64,000 nucleotides of DNA from assembly GCF_964355755.1 (NCBI RefSeq), contig NC_092679.1:23498432-23562431 (forward strand), given 5' to 3'. The stretch comes from Antedon mediterranea (taxonomy: Eukaryota; Echinodermata; Crinoidea; Comatulida; Antedonidae). Under the pieces are notes generated by a model, which saw only the letters and a program-made list of their open reading frames with translations, did not search any database and was not told the DNA's origin. Below are positions 11,465-24,900 of this stretch, piece by piece; the stretch's first letter is position 1; every line of letters begins with the position of its first letter. Position numbers and translations under genes: made by a program.

Positions 11465-12307
11465 GTTATGCGCGATTTGAACGATTTGCGCAATTTGAAA
11501 TTGCGCAAAAAAATCCTTGCGCAATTTGAAATTGCGCAAAGAATTCTTGCGCAATTTAAAATTGCGCAAGGATTTTTTTGCGCAATTTCAAATTGCGCAA
11601 TCAACTTGCGCAATTTCAAATTGCGCAAGAAAATCTTTGCACAATTTTAAATTGCGCTGCACAATTTGTAAATTGCGCAAGATAGTTCTTGCGCAATATG
11701 ACACCTTTGCGCAATTTGAAAACGAACTACAATCGGTATTATAATAATTTATTGGAAACTAAATAACTCAAAATAAAACATAATAAATGCGAAGATAACA
11801 TGTGTATAATAAATACATAACATTTATTATTACAATTAAATAATATTATCACTGTACCTTGAAATAAATCAAAATAAATGTAAAAATTAAGTTTTTAATA
11901 TTAGTTTAAGCTAGGCCATGTAACCTAGTCAGTATCAGTAGTCCAGACCCTAGCTAGGCTAGAGTAGTACAGCCGGCCGCCCGCGCCGCGCCCGCCTGGT
12001 GGAACACCACCGCTTCGTTTTCCTTCGTCGGTTCTTCGACGGTATGCTAACTTATAACAATATTTGCACTACTAAAATAAGGAAATGCGATATTTATCTT
12101 TAATTTTGAATCATTCTTAGAAATTACTATATAAATATGGGTGTGCATGATTTCACAATCTGTCGAAAAACCTTGCGCAGTTTGCAGATTACTTGCGCAA
12201 TTTAATACGTTGCTTGCGCAATTTGAAACACATGTTTCAATTCAAATTGCGCAAGGATTTTTTTTGCGCAATTTCAAATTGCGCAAATCGTTCAAATCGC
12301 GCATAAC
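11465..12307 (+). mobile_element. 843-bp TIR element built of TTGCGCAATTT palindromes
   Basis: Terminal inverted repeats of about 70 bp start GTTATGCGCGATTTGAACG. They are flanked by a perfect 6-bp duplication ATTTCT (11459-11464 and 12308-12313). The left arm holds five 23-bp palindromes TTGCGCAATTTGAAATTGCGCAA at about 11486, 11517, 11547, 11578 and 11606, roughly 30 bp apart, then decayed copies. The right arm holds at least one full palindrome and several half copies. The middle is AT-rich apart from a GC-rich island at about 11980-12050. No transposase frame is visible, so it is non-autonomous. Confidence 0.85.
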
Positions 12308-12878
12308 ATTTCTACTAGATAGGCCTAGCCCTAGCTAGAGGCCTACTTAAGCTAGGCCTAGGCTAGTACTTGTATTAGGCTAGGTAGGTAGGCCTAAATG
12401 ATCAAAATTGAAATATTAATTTTACAATTATTCAAAATAAAGTTTTTTATTGCAAATAGCGTTCACGACGCATGCTGATGGAAAAGGTTTGGGAGCAATC
12501 GTCACAACTCGCACATAATTAATAATAATCTCCCGGGGGGTTATACAATTAACAAGTGCATAATAGGAATTCCTAACTAATAAAAGTTAAAGATAGGTCC
12601 TAGCCAAACTATTTCCTAAATATAACTAAACCTAACCCTCTATGTATAAATAATTTTAAAATATCAATCAGAGAATCGATACCATGATTAAACTAATCAT
12701 TTTTTTATGGGGCCTAACTAAAAACTGACCAAAATTATGAAAGGGAAGCCATGATTCGATGGTTCGATCTTTATTTAACCATCAACAGTGAATGAACAAT
12801 AATTCCAAAGACACTAATACTATATAGCTTATTTAATAATTATTTAATGAAATTATAATTTGTTTTCTTTTTTTTTAG

Positions 12879-12939
12879 ATGTGTCATTTTATAATTGGAA
12901 ATATTTCAGTTTAATTTCTACCTTGGATTTTATATAGCA
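12879..12939 (+). other. 5'UTR of MAPKBP1 with a short upstream ORF
   Basis: A long pyrimidine tract and AG at 12877-12878 make a strong acceptor. The exon then opens with an ATG that runs 11 codons (MCHFIIGNISV) to TAA and ends before the main start at 12940. Alternative acceptors (TTTCAG near 12909, ATATAG at about 12937) would remove this uORF. Confidence 0.4.
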
Positions 12940-15900
12940 ATGAATCAACGGCCAAATAGCCTTAATCTGGATAAGGGCAGTGGTAGTAGTCATTTTGGTC
13001 GCAAGGTTCCCAAATCTCCAATGCCGAAAAAAAGAAGCAAAGTAGTTCCATTATCGGAGCGAGTAAGTATCATGATATATATTTAGGAACTAATTGTGAA
13101 ATAAATTTTATATTGTGCCTTTTTCATTACTGTGGTCTAAAAAATTGTACAAAGCCATCGATTATTATTATCAACCAAATTGAAAGTCCAACACAATGTC
13201 TCTGCAAAAACTAAACATTACAAAAAAGATTTTTTCCAAACAATGGAAAAATGTGTAAAACTTAAAAGCAATTAAGCTTTTGAGTTATATCAAAATTGAC
13301 AACCGTTCATTTGTTAAATAAAATTGCTTTGGTTAAAAGAACCTAGTGTACAACCATAGAGATTATGATTTTGTATTGTATTATAATGATAGAGATATTT
13401 TATTCATACTGTAGTTCAATCTAAAACCAGGTCAATGCAATACAATTGTTTCAAGGATATGAAAATCACATTATTGTTTTATACAGTAAGGATTAAAAAA
13501 ACATAGCAAACCATATAGTACAGAATCATAATCAATGCAACATTTATTATTATTATCGAATATACAATTTATTCAATCTGAAAATTACAGTATTTTATAG
13601 GTGATTTGTTTTTCAATATTTATAAACCCTATCATTTCATGTAAATTGCAAATTAGTATAATACATAGATATCTCATCATCTAGATATTTATTACCATTT
13701 ATCTAGGATAGGATTTATTGTTACTTGGTTAAAGCAGGCACACCACAATAGGTATTCCGCAGAGACGTGGGCTGTACACATCTACAAGTTAAATAAACTA
13801 GTCATGCATTTATTAGTCAGGCTTTCATGCAACTGGATTATTCATTATTAATCCATGGATTATGACAACAATTCGATCAGGAAGTGCCTTTTGGGCTTTG
13901 CAAATCAATTAGGAAAATTAATAAATTACTAAATGGAATTTAAAGTATTCATTTAATATATAATTTAATAATATTATGTCATGAATTGTTGTACTACTGT
14001 ACTTATAATTCAACATTATTCTTTAAACATAGGTTAATTTAACAGTATATGTTATTGCAATTATGATAATAATTAATTTAATTTATTAATTTAATATTTA
14101 AGTTAAGTCTGTATACTGTACATTTATAGTTTTAATCGAACAATATTTTTAAGTGTCCATATACTCAATGATATCAAGGTTTACTAATTGAAAGAATAAC
14201 ACTTGAACATGTTCAATTCAATAGGATTATATAATAAGATTTTATATAATAGGCTCTCTATGTCAATTTACACTCAAATAGTAGTAATTTTTAAAGTTTA
14301 TTTTATTTTTTTTATATTTTTTATTTATTCAATTTCTGCCATATACATAAATAAAGAAGACAAAACAATTATAAAAGGAGGCACGGAAAGACCAAACAGG
14401 TGCTAAACACCTATGCTAGTTGGTCAACCCAGAACAGAGAAAAATAAATAAATTACGTTCTACAATAAAAGCATCGACAAGAAAGCGACCAACTACACAC
14501 ATTTTCAATATCAAAATTATTTAAAAAATAAATATTGAGATAATTAAGTAATTTGGTTTTAAAAGAAATTGCTTACAAATTGTTAGTGATTTGGGTGTAA
14601 AGTTTTCATCATTATTGGATGCAAGTGTAACTGATTTCCACTGAACTGTACACATTTCCACTTCGCTAATTAATACTAATTATTAATCAATAATAAGGCA
14701 GATGATACACGGCATTAGTACTTTGGAAGGAATGAGATCCAATATATAGTACTGTAGGTGATTCAATGAGGTCCTTCATACTGTAGGAAACGTTTTGAAA
14801 TGTTTAGAGTCACACAAGCTAGGTTACTGTAGCCTACCCACAGGTCTTTTGTTTCAATGCTTAGAAACTATTAAAAGATGTTGTGAATTGTTTATTACAT
14901 TTTGTCCAACTTTCATTCAGTGTTTTTAATAGGATCATGACAAAACACCAAATACAGTACACTTATCAACAGGGAAATGTAACATTTTCTGAAACAGTGC
15001 AACAGACTGTCATTGTTCCCTTTACAAATTGACATAAAAGATTGTAGTTTGATAGCAAAACTCATCAACTAAAGCTTCGTTGAACTTCAATAGCAAATTC
15101 TTAACCTACGGGTTTCTAATAATAGTGCAAGTAGTCGTGGTCAAGAGTTAAATAATGAACCTTTTTGTGTACGTCAGGTAGTTTGCATTTAATAGCTAAC
15201 CTTCAATTTAAATACAGAACAATTTTTAGTCATTAGCTGTACTTTTTACTAGTTTTTATTGCAACAATAAAAATGTTCTATTGTAAGATACACGTTGATA
15301 GATTTAAAATAGTATAACGACCCATAGAATTAGAAGAGGTCATTAATGATTAATAAACTTTAAGAACTGTGCTGTCCAGTACTGTACTCCCTAAAGCCAG
15401 GTTTACCATAAATATTTAGTGAATAAATTTCTCCCTACTGAAAAGTGTCATAAGAAAATATAGCCTAAAATAATTAAAGAACTGTCTAACTGCAGATTAG
15501 TGGTAGGCTAGACTATTCAATTCTGTTTCATTCAGTCTACAGTACAGTAGTAAGTAGGGCCCTTGAACGAAAAATGCTCAGTAGGGGTCAGTGATGTGTG
15601 CGAATCCTCAGAATTTTGTATTTCTGATAATTGAATATTCCCTTTATTTAAAGAATATTAATATTTTGTGTGTTTAACCAATTAAAATAAAAAATCTAAT
15701 TAACCTGACATCTGAATGTGAACTACTACTGTACAACATCCCCTTCCTTAAGTTTTAGTGACCTACAACACACTCCTTCCTGAATGAAATGAACTACAGT
15801 ATAAAACATCCCCATGTGTGTAAAACCCCTTTTTGAGCTTCCTCATTTTTTTTCAATTAATCTGGCCATTTCTACCTAAACCTTGGCGACACAAACACAT

Positions 15901-18900
15901 TTAGGAATCGCAATTTGCACTTCCCTGTTCAATCCACAGCGTCTATCTGTCAAATCCATAGAGGAAATGTACGTTAATTAGCCTCATGATTTTACTTGGT
16001 CATGATTCATCAAATGTTTTCATACACCTATTTCTATAAAGCTTGCGTTCGAATTACTCAAGTTTTTTGAAGATAAAAGCTGTTCATTTGTGACATACTT
16101 TCTCTTGTGGATTGTTAATTATCAGTTTTCCTGCAAAAATACTGAATTCAGTTTCCACCTGGGACTTTATTGCCCTCTGAATTATACAGAAGAATTTATT
16201 TCTGTCTTGGGTTTTGTACTAAACGTACAGTATTGTACTTTGTAAGGACATTCTTGAAACATAATGGTAAGATTTTAGTACAGTTTACAACTTGATTAAT
16301 ATTTTTGTTTTTTTCTTTAGTTTCTTAATTAAAGATGGCCTAATGTACTGTACATTGTAATTTTTGGATTTTATTGTATTGTAGGTAACGTTAGAGCGAG
16401 TACTTGGAATTACTGTTGCTGATGGCTCTGCCCTTGCTTGTGATCCTAATACTGGACTTGTGGCCTATCCAGCAGGGTAAGTCTTAAATTAACATTAAAA
16501 TAAAACTATTAAAACTACTTTATACACGTTTCTGCCAAAATAACAACAGTAGTCTAATTTGTATTAAAAATAGCAATGAGCCTCATTTTTTAAAGCCAAA
16601 ATTCATATATTTGATAAAAAGATACAGTAGGGCTATGCTGTCTAGAATTCTAAACACTAAACTGGTAAGCTTTGGGTCTGTCTCACCCACTCATGAAAAC
16701 TCTACTACTCAACTGTATACTCTACTAATTCACAGTATCAACTAAAACTGTAGTCCAAGAATAGTACAATCAGAACATTTTGACAAATGACAAGCATTTC
16801 ATTTTTCACTGGCTGATTTTTACGTTAAAACGGTGATTCATAACAATAATACAGTACTGTATACCACCACATTCTACTACGCAATACAAAGCATACCCAA
16901 TAGTACTGTACATGGACAAGCATTTCCATAGCTTTGCATTTTAAGTACTGTATTAAATATGCTAATTAACCAGTTAATTAATAATTTGCTAATACGAACC
17001 CTGCCCTTAAAACTGAATTTAAATAGTTCATTTGTGTACAGTAAGCCTTACATTTGATGGTGTGCAACTGAACACATACAATAATTTCTGTGGTTATTTT
17101 TCACAAACAGAATAGATCTTTAACATAGAATAATGGTGACCATTATTCAAATGATTCACTTTGGCCTATCTATTGTACAAGGTCATTTGACCCTTCAGTT
17201 TGTAGTTTTATTTTAAAGGCTTGATAGTCCACTCAACATTGACCATCTGATGGTAGCCATAGCAATTTTGATTATTTACAAAATTTATCAGAATATTATT
17301 TAGCGTACCTGTGTATGTTGGGTTTTAATGTATTGTTGTATAGACTTGACTCAATCTACTTTTTGAAAAGATACACAGTGCGAATACATATTGTACTATA
17401 TTCAATGTGATGAAGTTCGAAGTTCTGTATCTGTACTTGGTAAAGAGCGCCTCATACTGTAATATTCAAATGATTTATATATTAAATATTAAATACTATT
17501 GTACCGTATTAATTACAATTTTACATTTTATTTAAAAAAAATTTAATTTTTATAATGAACTGCTCGGTTAAATGGCCAACAAAATATTAAAATATAAATT
17601 AAAGATTTTATTAATAAATGACAACAAAATTCTTTCATTTAGAATTGTTTGTAGTACAGTACAAAGTAGACTTTTCTTATTTTTTAATCTGTATGTTTGT
17701 TGCTATACTGTAGGTAGTGGCCAAAGCTTATAACATTAAGTACAATTTGACTCAAGCTTTCAATTAGGAAGGCCTAGACTGATTAAAAATTGTTTATAGT
17801 TGTGTGGAACCATAACAGATGTGTTACCAATTAATAAATTAGCAATTACCAAGATAATTTATGTGTTAATGTATGTGGGTTAAAGGTTAAAGTTAGCGGT
17901 ATAACATTCTCTAATTCATGTTGTTTAATACAAACAGCAAATTAGGCCAGTGTTTAATTAGTGTTTATTTGTTATTTTAATACCAGTGTTTGTACATATT
18001 ATCAATAGTTTGCTGACCGTCCAAAAGGTGTATTGTTTTGTCTAAAATGATCCGATAAATTAACAGTGACAAGTTGATGAGGGAGTGCTTCATTTAAACA
18101 AAACTTGATGGTACAGTTGTAATGAATCAAGTGCATGTCTTTTTGGAAAATTATCAAATTTATTCCAATTATTACACTTACATTGTAGACGTTATGTTGT
18201 AAAAGTTCATTCTGATGTCAACGCATTGTTGAACTTGAAGACAATTAGAATGTGTTCTGGACTTTGTTCACAAACATTGTGAATTATAGTCTAACAGTGA
18301 GAGTAGACTGAGAATCAACATGTTTAGGCCTATAACTTTAATTATTATAGACAGTAAATTAGTATAAATGAAAGTCATTAATTGATGTGGATTTTTTTAA
18401 TTGATGGAACAAAAATATAGTTTAAAGCCTGTTTTCCACTACTGTAGTCAATTTTGTTTACGAAAATTAAAGCATTTGCATTTGTGTATTCATATTTTCG
18501 TCTTCCAATCTCAGTTCATTGAGTTTTGTGCTTCAGAGAAATTAATAGTTTATACTTTTTGTGAAGTGCAAATTAACTAATAATACTATACAGTAATTAA
18601 TGGAAAACAGGTATTTTTTTGTTTTCATCATATATTAGTCTACAGGTAGGCAGCTGATACATCATCAAATGTATTTAGCATGAACAGTATTACTTTCACT
18701 GGTTACCCAGGCATAATTTACAAGACACTGTATTCATTGTGTGTCATCTCCTGTGTTTTCAATTCAATTATGATCCAAAACCTTGATGTCTAATCATTAG
18801 TGCAGACATCCCTCTGAAATGATAATGAACTGTTGGTTGGTTGGGATGAGATTTAGGGCATACTGTAAAAATGCATGAAAACCACCAGATGGGAAATGGA

Positions 18901-21900
18901 CCAAGGTTTAACAATTAGTTTAGTGTACTTATACATGTTTGCTGTTCAGTTTTCTGCATGCAACACAAAATGGTTGTTTTATTTTTATTAGTAATTGGAA
19001 ATTGTGAATAAATAACATATTTTCCTCTTGCAACTACTGTATTACAGTAGGCCTAATACAGTTCCCTGATTAGGCAAAATTTTCCAGTTATTTTTTTCAG
19101 TGACACTGACACAGTTAGTAAAAAATGGTTGAAATCACTATAGACTGCTTTGCTATTGTGTACTTATTTTTGTAGACTAAGATTTGAGACGAGACACTCT
19201 TACTGGTCTTTACTCTTTAAAGTTTGTCACAAAGAACGTTTTAACCACACAAAATATCATATTTACGGATACTGTGCTATCAGAAAAGACGGATATTAAA
19301 ATTAATATTCTAATCTATCAATTTACAGTTTAAATAATAGTGACTGTGTGTTTACGTACATAATAGTTAGCTATTGTCTTCTCATACCATACTGCAGCAT
19401 CTGCATAGCTTTGTTGTATTTAAACATGCCAGTAGAGTACTGCTATACCAACAGTACTGACAGTAATGTGTGATTGAAAGGTTGATTGTCAATGTCAGCT
19501 ATTATTTTTTATGTCATAACAACAACATACAGTATTTCAATGTAGTGAACATCATCATGTAATTTAATTATATTTCAATGTTGTGACTGTATCATTCTTC
19601 ATAGAATGAAGGTTGGCAATGGTTGTGTCCTCTGTAGTCATTAGCAAGTCCTGTTACTGTACATCATAGTAATGTCATTTACAGACAAACAAGTCATACA
19701 TTTAATGTGACAGACAGTGTATATTATAAACAGTATATAAAGTGTAAATTTAAATTAGCTATTTTAAAATGGTATTGTCAAATAAGTTATAAACGCCACA
19801 CTGTTATTTAACAGGTTTTTTTTATTACTGTACAGTACTGTAGCTGAAGAAAAGGTACTGTACAATAAAAAATGTGTTGCGAATAAACTTAAAAGTAAGG
19901 GAAAGATTTTATACAGTTTACTCAGACTTTCTTTAGACACTATAATGTATTATTTATCAAAGTGTTGTGTCTGAATTTACCTTTACTGTGTAAATTAATA
20001 TGTAGGCTACAGTACTCAATTGTGCTGCTACTATGCAATGTATTATGTATACAGGATGACAGGTAGTTGGTATAGTTAAGCCCTCCTGTTGTCAAAAGTC
20101 TGGAGTTTAAACCAAATGTTTGCTCAACTACTTTTACTTGCATAATCTTGTGAACTTGAGGTAAAGCTCTGTCACGTATCCACCTCAAACCTGCTGACTG
20201 TTATCCAACTGAACCTTTTAATACAGAATGTTCAGTGTAAAACTGTTGATAATTTTGTATGATTTTATCCACCCCTATTGTTGATAACAAACACAGTTTG
20301 TAGACAATATTGTATACTTTATTTTAGGTTCCATATTTAGGGAGGCATTTCTTTTTTGGGTTACTAATTTTGCTATGGTAACATTATTCAACATGTACAT
20401 CAAATAAATTCGCCAATCAGTTATACAGTTAGTAAATTATAGAAATTTGCTGTTATTTTGCAACCTTTAATAATATTAAGCAAGTTTGTTGGTTAGCCCC
20501 CCTGTCGTCATGGATGATGCTTTTTAATCTAGCCTCTTTGGTTTAATAATATTGTTGCCATTTTTGGCCAAATTATTTCTACCTACTGCTGATCAAGAGG
20601 CAGATAACATTAATCAATGATTAAAAAGTGTAAACAAACTTTCAAAGGCCCTGTTTCTGCTGCCAACTAAATACCGTATATTATACGGTATTTTTTTAAT
20701 ACCGTATATATACGGTATATTTTTGGCAGCAGAAACTGCGCTCATAAAAAATATACCGTATTTTGTATACCGTATTTTCCCCACAAAATTTGTGGATAAA
20801 ATACGGTATTTACAAATTTATACCGTATTTTTTGTACCCGTTTCTGCTGCCAATAAAAAATACCGTATTTTCTTTTACATGACAAAAGGTCACCATTCGT
20901 GTTTTTATTTTCTGTCGCTGTCAGCTGCTTTATACACGTGTATAGATATATTCGGCAAAAATGTGGAGCGAAGACGTCACAGTTTTACTAAATAAATGTG
21001 TGTGGGGAAGCTAAAATGTCTGGCCAACTAAAAGGTAATAAAAGGGACAACCACATTTATAAAGACATTTCTAAAAAAATAAAGCAGGAGTATGGAATAG
21101 ACTTGTCTCCAAAGCAAGTAAACTCAAAGCTGAAGAGCCTGCGAAAGCAGTACAACATTGCAAAATACAATAACTCGGGGAGGGAACGAATTAATTGTCC
21201 CCATTACGATGCTTTCTGTGCTCTCACAACATCTCTATCACTAGGGCTAAGCTGTTGAAAGTGAGACGTAAAACTTCCTTTATTGCGACTTTTAATTATC
21301 GATCAAATAAATGAATGGCAATTGGGGTAAAAAAGATGAAATTTAACACGACCACCCAAGAAGTATTGTTAGCAGAAACGGGATACTAAAAAATACGGTA
21401 TAAAAAATACCGTATTTTATACCGTATTTTTATACCGTATTTTGAGCAGTTGCAGCAGAAACAGGCCCAAAGACATTTTATAAAATGTAAGTCTTTCAAT
21501 TACAGTACAAAAGTAATATAATACTGTACGCTTGCGGTTGGTTTACATCAAAACAGAAATTGTTTCTGTTGACATGTGCACTATCAGGTGTAGGCCTAGT
21601 ACTAAAGTATTTTTATGGGTGACTTCATCATAAAGGATACTTGATAGCTGTTCTGCTCAATGTAAATTTTATTAAATATGATTGATATATTTTGTTTTAT
21701 TTGTCAATATCAGTTTATTTGATTTGAATTAATTTTTTTTACAGTTAATTATTAAAATTAATGCAATTATTAAAATATTAGGATAAAAAATATTTAATTT
21801 TGAACTACTGTATGTTTTAAGACCAATTTAAAAGTTGCTACATACACTACTGTTAAAGTTGCTACACTACTGTAGCTTTAAATTAGATAAAATGTTAACA

Positions 21901-24900
21901 TTGAATGAAGTAGACTGTACATTGAAAACTGTAAAAGTAATGGTGCTTTAATCACAGCATACAGTACACTGGGAAACAATGGTTAAATCTCAGATATAAC
22001 AATGTCTCTTCAATTAAATTTGTTGACAAGGCTTCAGAACATCAATGTAATACATTATTCATAATTTATTCTTTCAGATGTGCTGTGGTATTGTTTAATC
22101 CAAGGAAAAATAGACAGTCATTTATAATTAATAACTCAAAGTAAGTCATGTAACAAATGTATACTTAACAATACATTTGATAATGTTACATCATGCTGTG
22201 TTATTTAGGTAAATTGCACAGTATTAAATGTTACATTGTAAACATTTTTCAATTTAGGATGATGTACAGTAATAGTCTAGTTTAATAAGTCACAGCACTG
22301 TATGTTGTTTAAAACTGCTACAGTACTTTGTGACAAAGAAAATCCAAGAAAAGCATTGTTTTCATACCATAGCCATCAACAAATTCACAAAATGGAAGTG
22401 GCACATATTGAATAAAAAAAATTACTTTTGAACATTAATTAATAATTTATTATTCACTGAGTGAAGAGAATATTTTCATTTGTTGAAAGTTGTACTCATT
22501 GAATAAAAAAGTCAATATTTCAACTCAAGAAAACGTTCTGTACATTATAGAAGTTATGAAAGATGATTATATTATGAAATTATTATTTATGACTTATTTT
22601 ATGAACAGGAAAACTATTAAAACATTGGCCTTCTCAGCAGATGGTAAACATTTGGTCACAGGAGAGGTAAGAAACTTTATAACTTTGCATAACATTATGA
22701 AAATCATAGGAAAGCCTGTAGGGTATTTCCTGCTGGGAAATCAAGTGAAGGTGTCTGTGAGCCATATTGTGCTTTTGATTTCAATTTCTCGATCCTAGGT
22801 TCAATTATTGGTTTAATCTTTTACAGTACTGATTTACTGTACTGATATGGCAAGCAATACAGTACATTATACAATTTTCGTTGAATCCTTAAATTAAGGT
22901 TGAATTTGGGAAAGTAAACAGTACGTTTGAAGGTATCTTCTTGGTTCTTTGGGTGGTTGGTTTGTTGAATTTAGGCTGGAGGGAAGGCCTTCAAATATGT
23001 TTTAGATTAGACTGGGTGGAAAACTTTATTAATGTTGGGTGACTCTGTCCTCGATCCTCCATACAATCACATCAATACACCCATCATTGATGATTTCACC
23101 TGTTACTGTATATAGTGTTATGATACTAGATAAACACAGTATCACACTACAGATGCAATATACTGACAGTTAAAATCGGAGTGAAGAAAACTATTTATCA
23201 AGTACTGTACACATCCATTTATATTTAGAAGCCTGGCTTGAAATGGCAAAATAGTATCACTTTTTATTTACGTTTACACGCAAGTAATGAAAATCACTAC
23301 CCTTGTAGTGTACATTGTACTTTATAAGAGTTCACACAACAGTCAAATGTTCAAAACGTCAACTGCGTAAATGTTTCCACTTTGCTTAAAGCAAGCTGGG
23401 CCAAATTTAGCCATATTAATTACCAGCACAATCCAAAAGTGTAAATGGAGGTCTTTACATTAGTTCTGTTTATAATATGGAGACTGCATCAGTGATATAC
23501 AGTATAGTATAGTTTGTTGCTGTCAATTCACTAAAGGAATTGACCTAAACTAATCTAAACCAATCTAAGGATTATGGCGTCAATATCCAGCCTAAGCCCA
23601 ATGGAATATGTCTCTGATCTAACTAATCTAGGCATTATAAATAGGCATACAAAGTTCACCAATTATTGGTTGTAAAAAGATAAAGGTAATTTCACTTCTT
23701 ATGCAAATGTGAAGTAATAGCAATATAGACAAACTAGTCTACAGTATAATTTTCCTACTTTACATATTCCAGCATTCAATAGATTTCAAAACTAGCATTT
23801 ATATAACTAACTGTACAGTATGTCCCCCACCATCAATTTAGCCTAAAATTTTATTTGATTACTAATTATATACCAATTAAATTTAGGCATGACATACCTC
23901 CTTTTTCCATCTAAAACTAACAGCAAGTATATTAATGTTGCTTACACTTTTGTGTTTTTTTAATGACGTTACAAAGACACAGCACACCATGTTTATTTCT
24001 ATCTCTTGATTGCACAAGTAAGAGATGTGTATGCGAGTATAGTTATTACCTCAACATGAAATCCGTAATAAAGTAAGAAATCCAGTTTACTTTGTATTTC
24101 AATATACTATTTCATTTTCCACAGAGTGGACATCGGCCAGCTGTCAGGATATGGGATGTGGAGGAAAAAACACAAGTGGTGGAATTCCACAGTCACAAGT
24201 TTGCAATTACATGCGTTGTAAGTGTAGTGTTTGAATAACAGTTAATGGAAGGAGTCCTACTTTTATTCCGATATACAGTATAGACCCCATATTAAAGTGG
24301 AGACCTTCAGGATCTATCAAATTCCACCACCACCACTCCCCCCCCCCCTCCTCTCTCTATGTATGAAAGTATTTGAATTCATTTTTAAATATGAATATGA
24401 ATGAAATTTGGCAAGTTGGGATTTGGAAATTAGGTATTAAAATGTTGCATATATGGAATAAATTAATTAATGGAAATGACTGTCGCCATGATGAACACTA
24501 ATCTTACACAAAAAAGTGGAAAATAATATTTTTGTAATCTTTATTCATTTTCAAAGAGCGAAATTATATTCATGCTCATCTTAAGATAAAAAAAAATATA
24601 AATCAATCAATGAAATACAAAAACAATCTATTAAATATTCAACAATATCATGTTTATTAAAATTTCAGATAATATGAAATAATTAATAAGTACAGTATGA
24701 ATAATTCATTATAATACACCTGCCTCAAGCTCCTTAACAATTGGGTGAAATAATACCATCAGTGATATATTTCACATCACTTCCTGGCCATTCTACCTGA
24801 TCTCCAACCTAGACAACGTTTACATTCAGTACAATAGCGACAAGCTGTCAGGACTTGTAGTTACACGCTTTCATACACATATTACGCTTCAAGAGATTTG

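Larger units (their letters stand above)
16477..22077 (+). other. Third large MAPKBP1 intron
   Basis: No host coding found. It holds the GTTTTCCACTA MITE (18423) and the 820-bp ATACCGTAT element (20648). Many TACAGTACTGTA-like palindromes are scattered through it, for example near 16850 and 19830. Confidence 0.6.

Noticed and set aside
11401-11744. Frames rich in RNLKLRK / AQFEIAQ
   Set aside because: Translations of the TTGCGCAATTT palindromes of the 843-bp element; both strands look alike, as expected for palindromic DNA.
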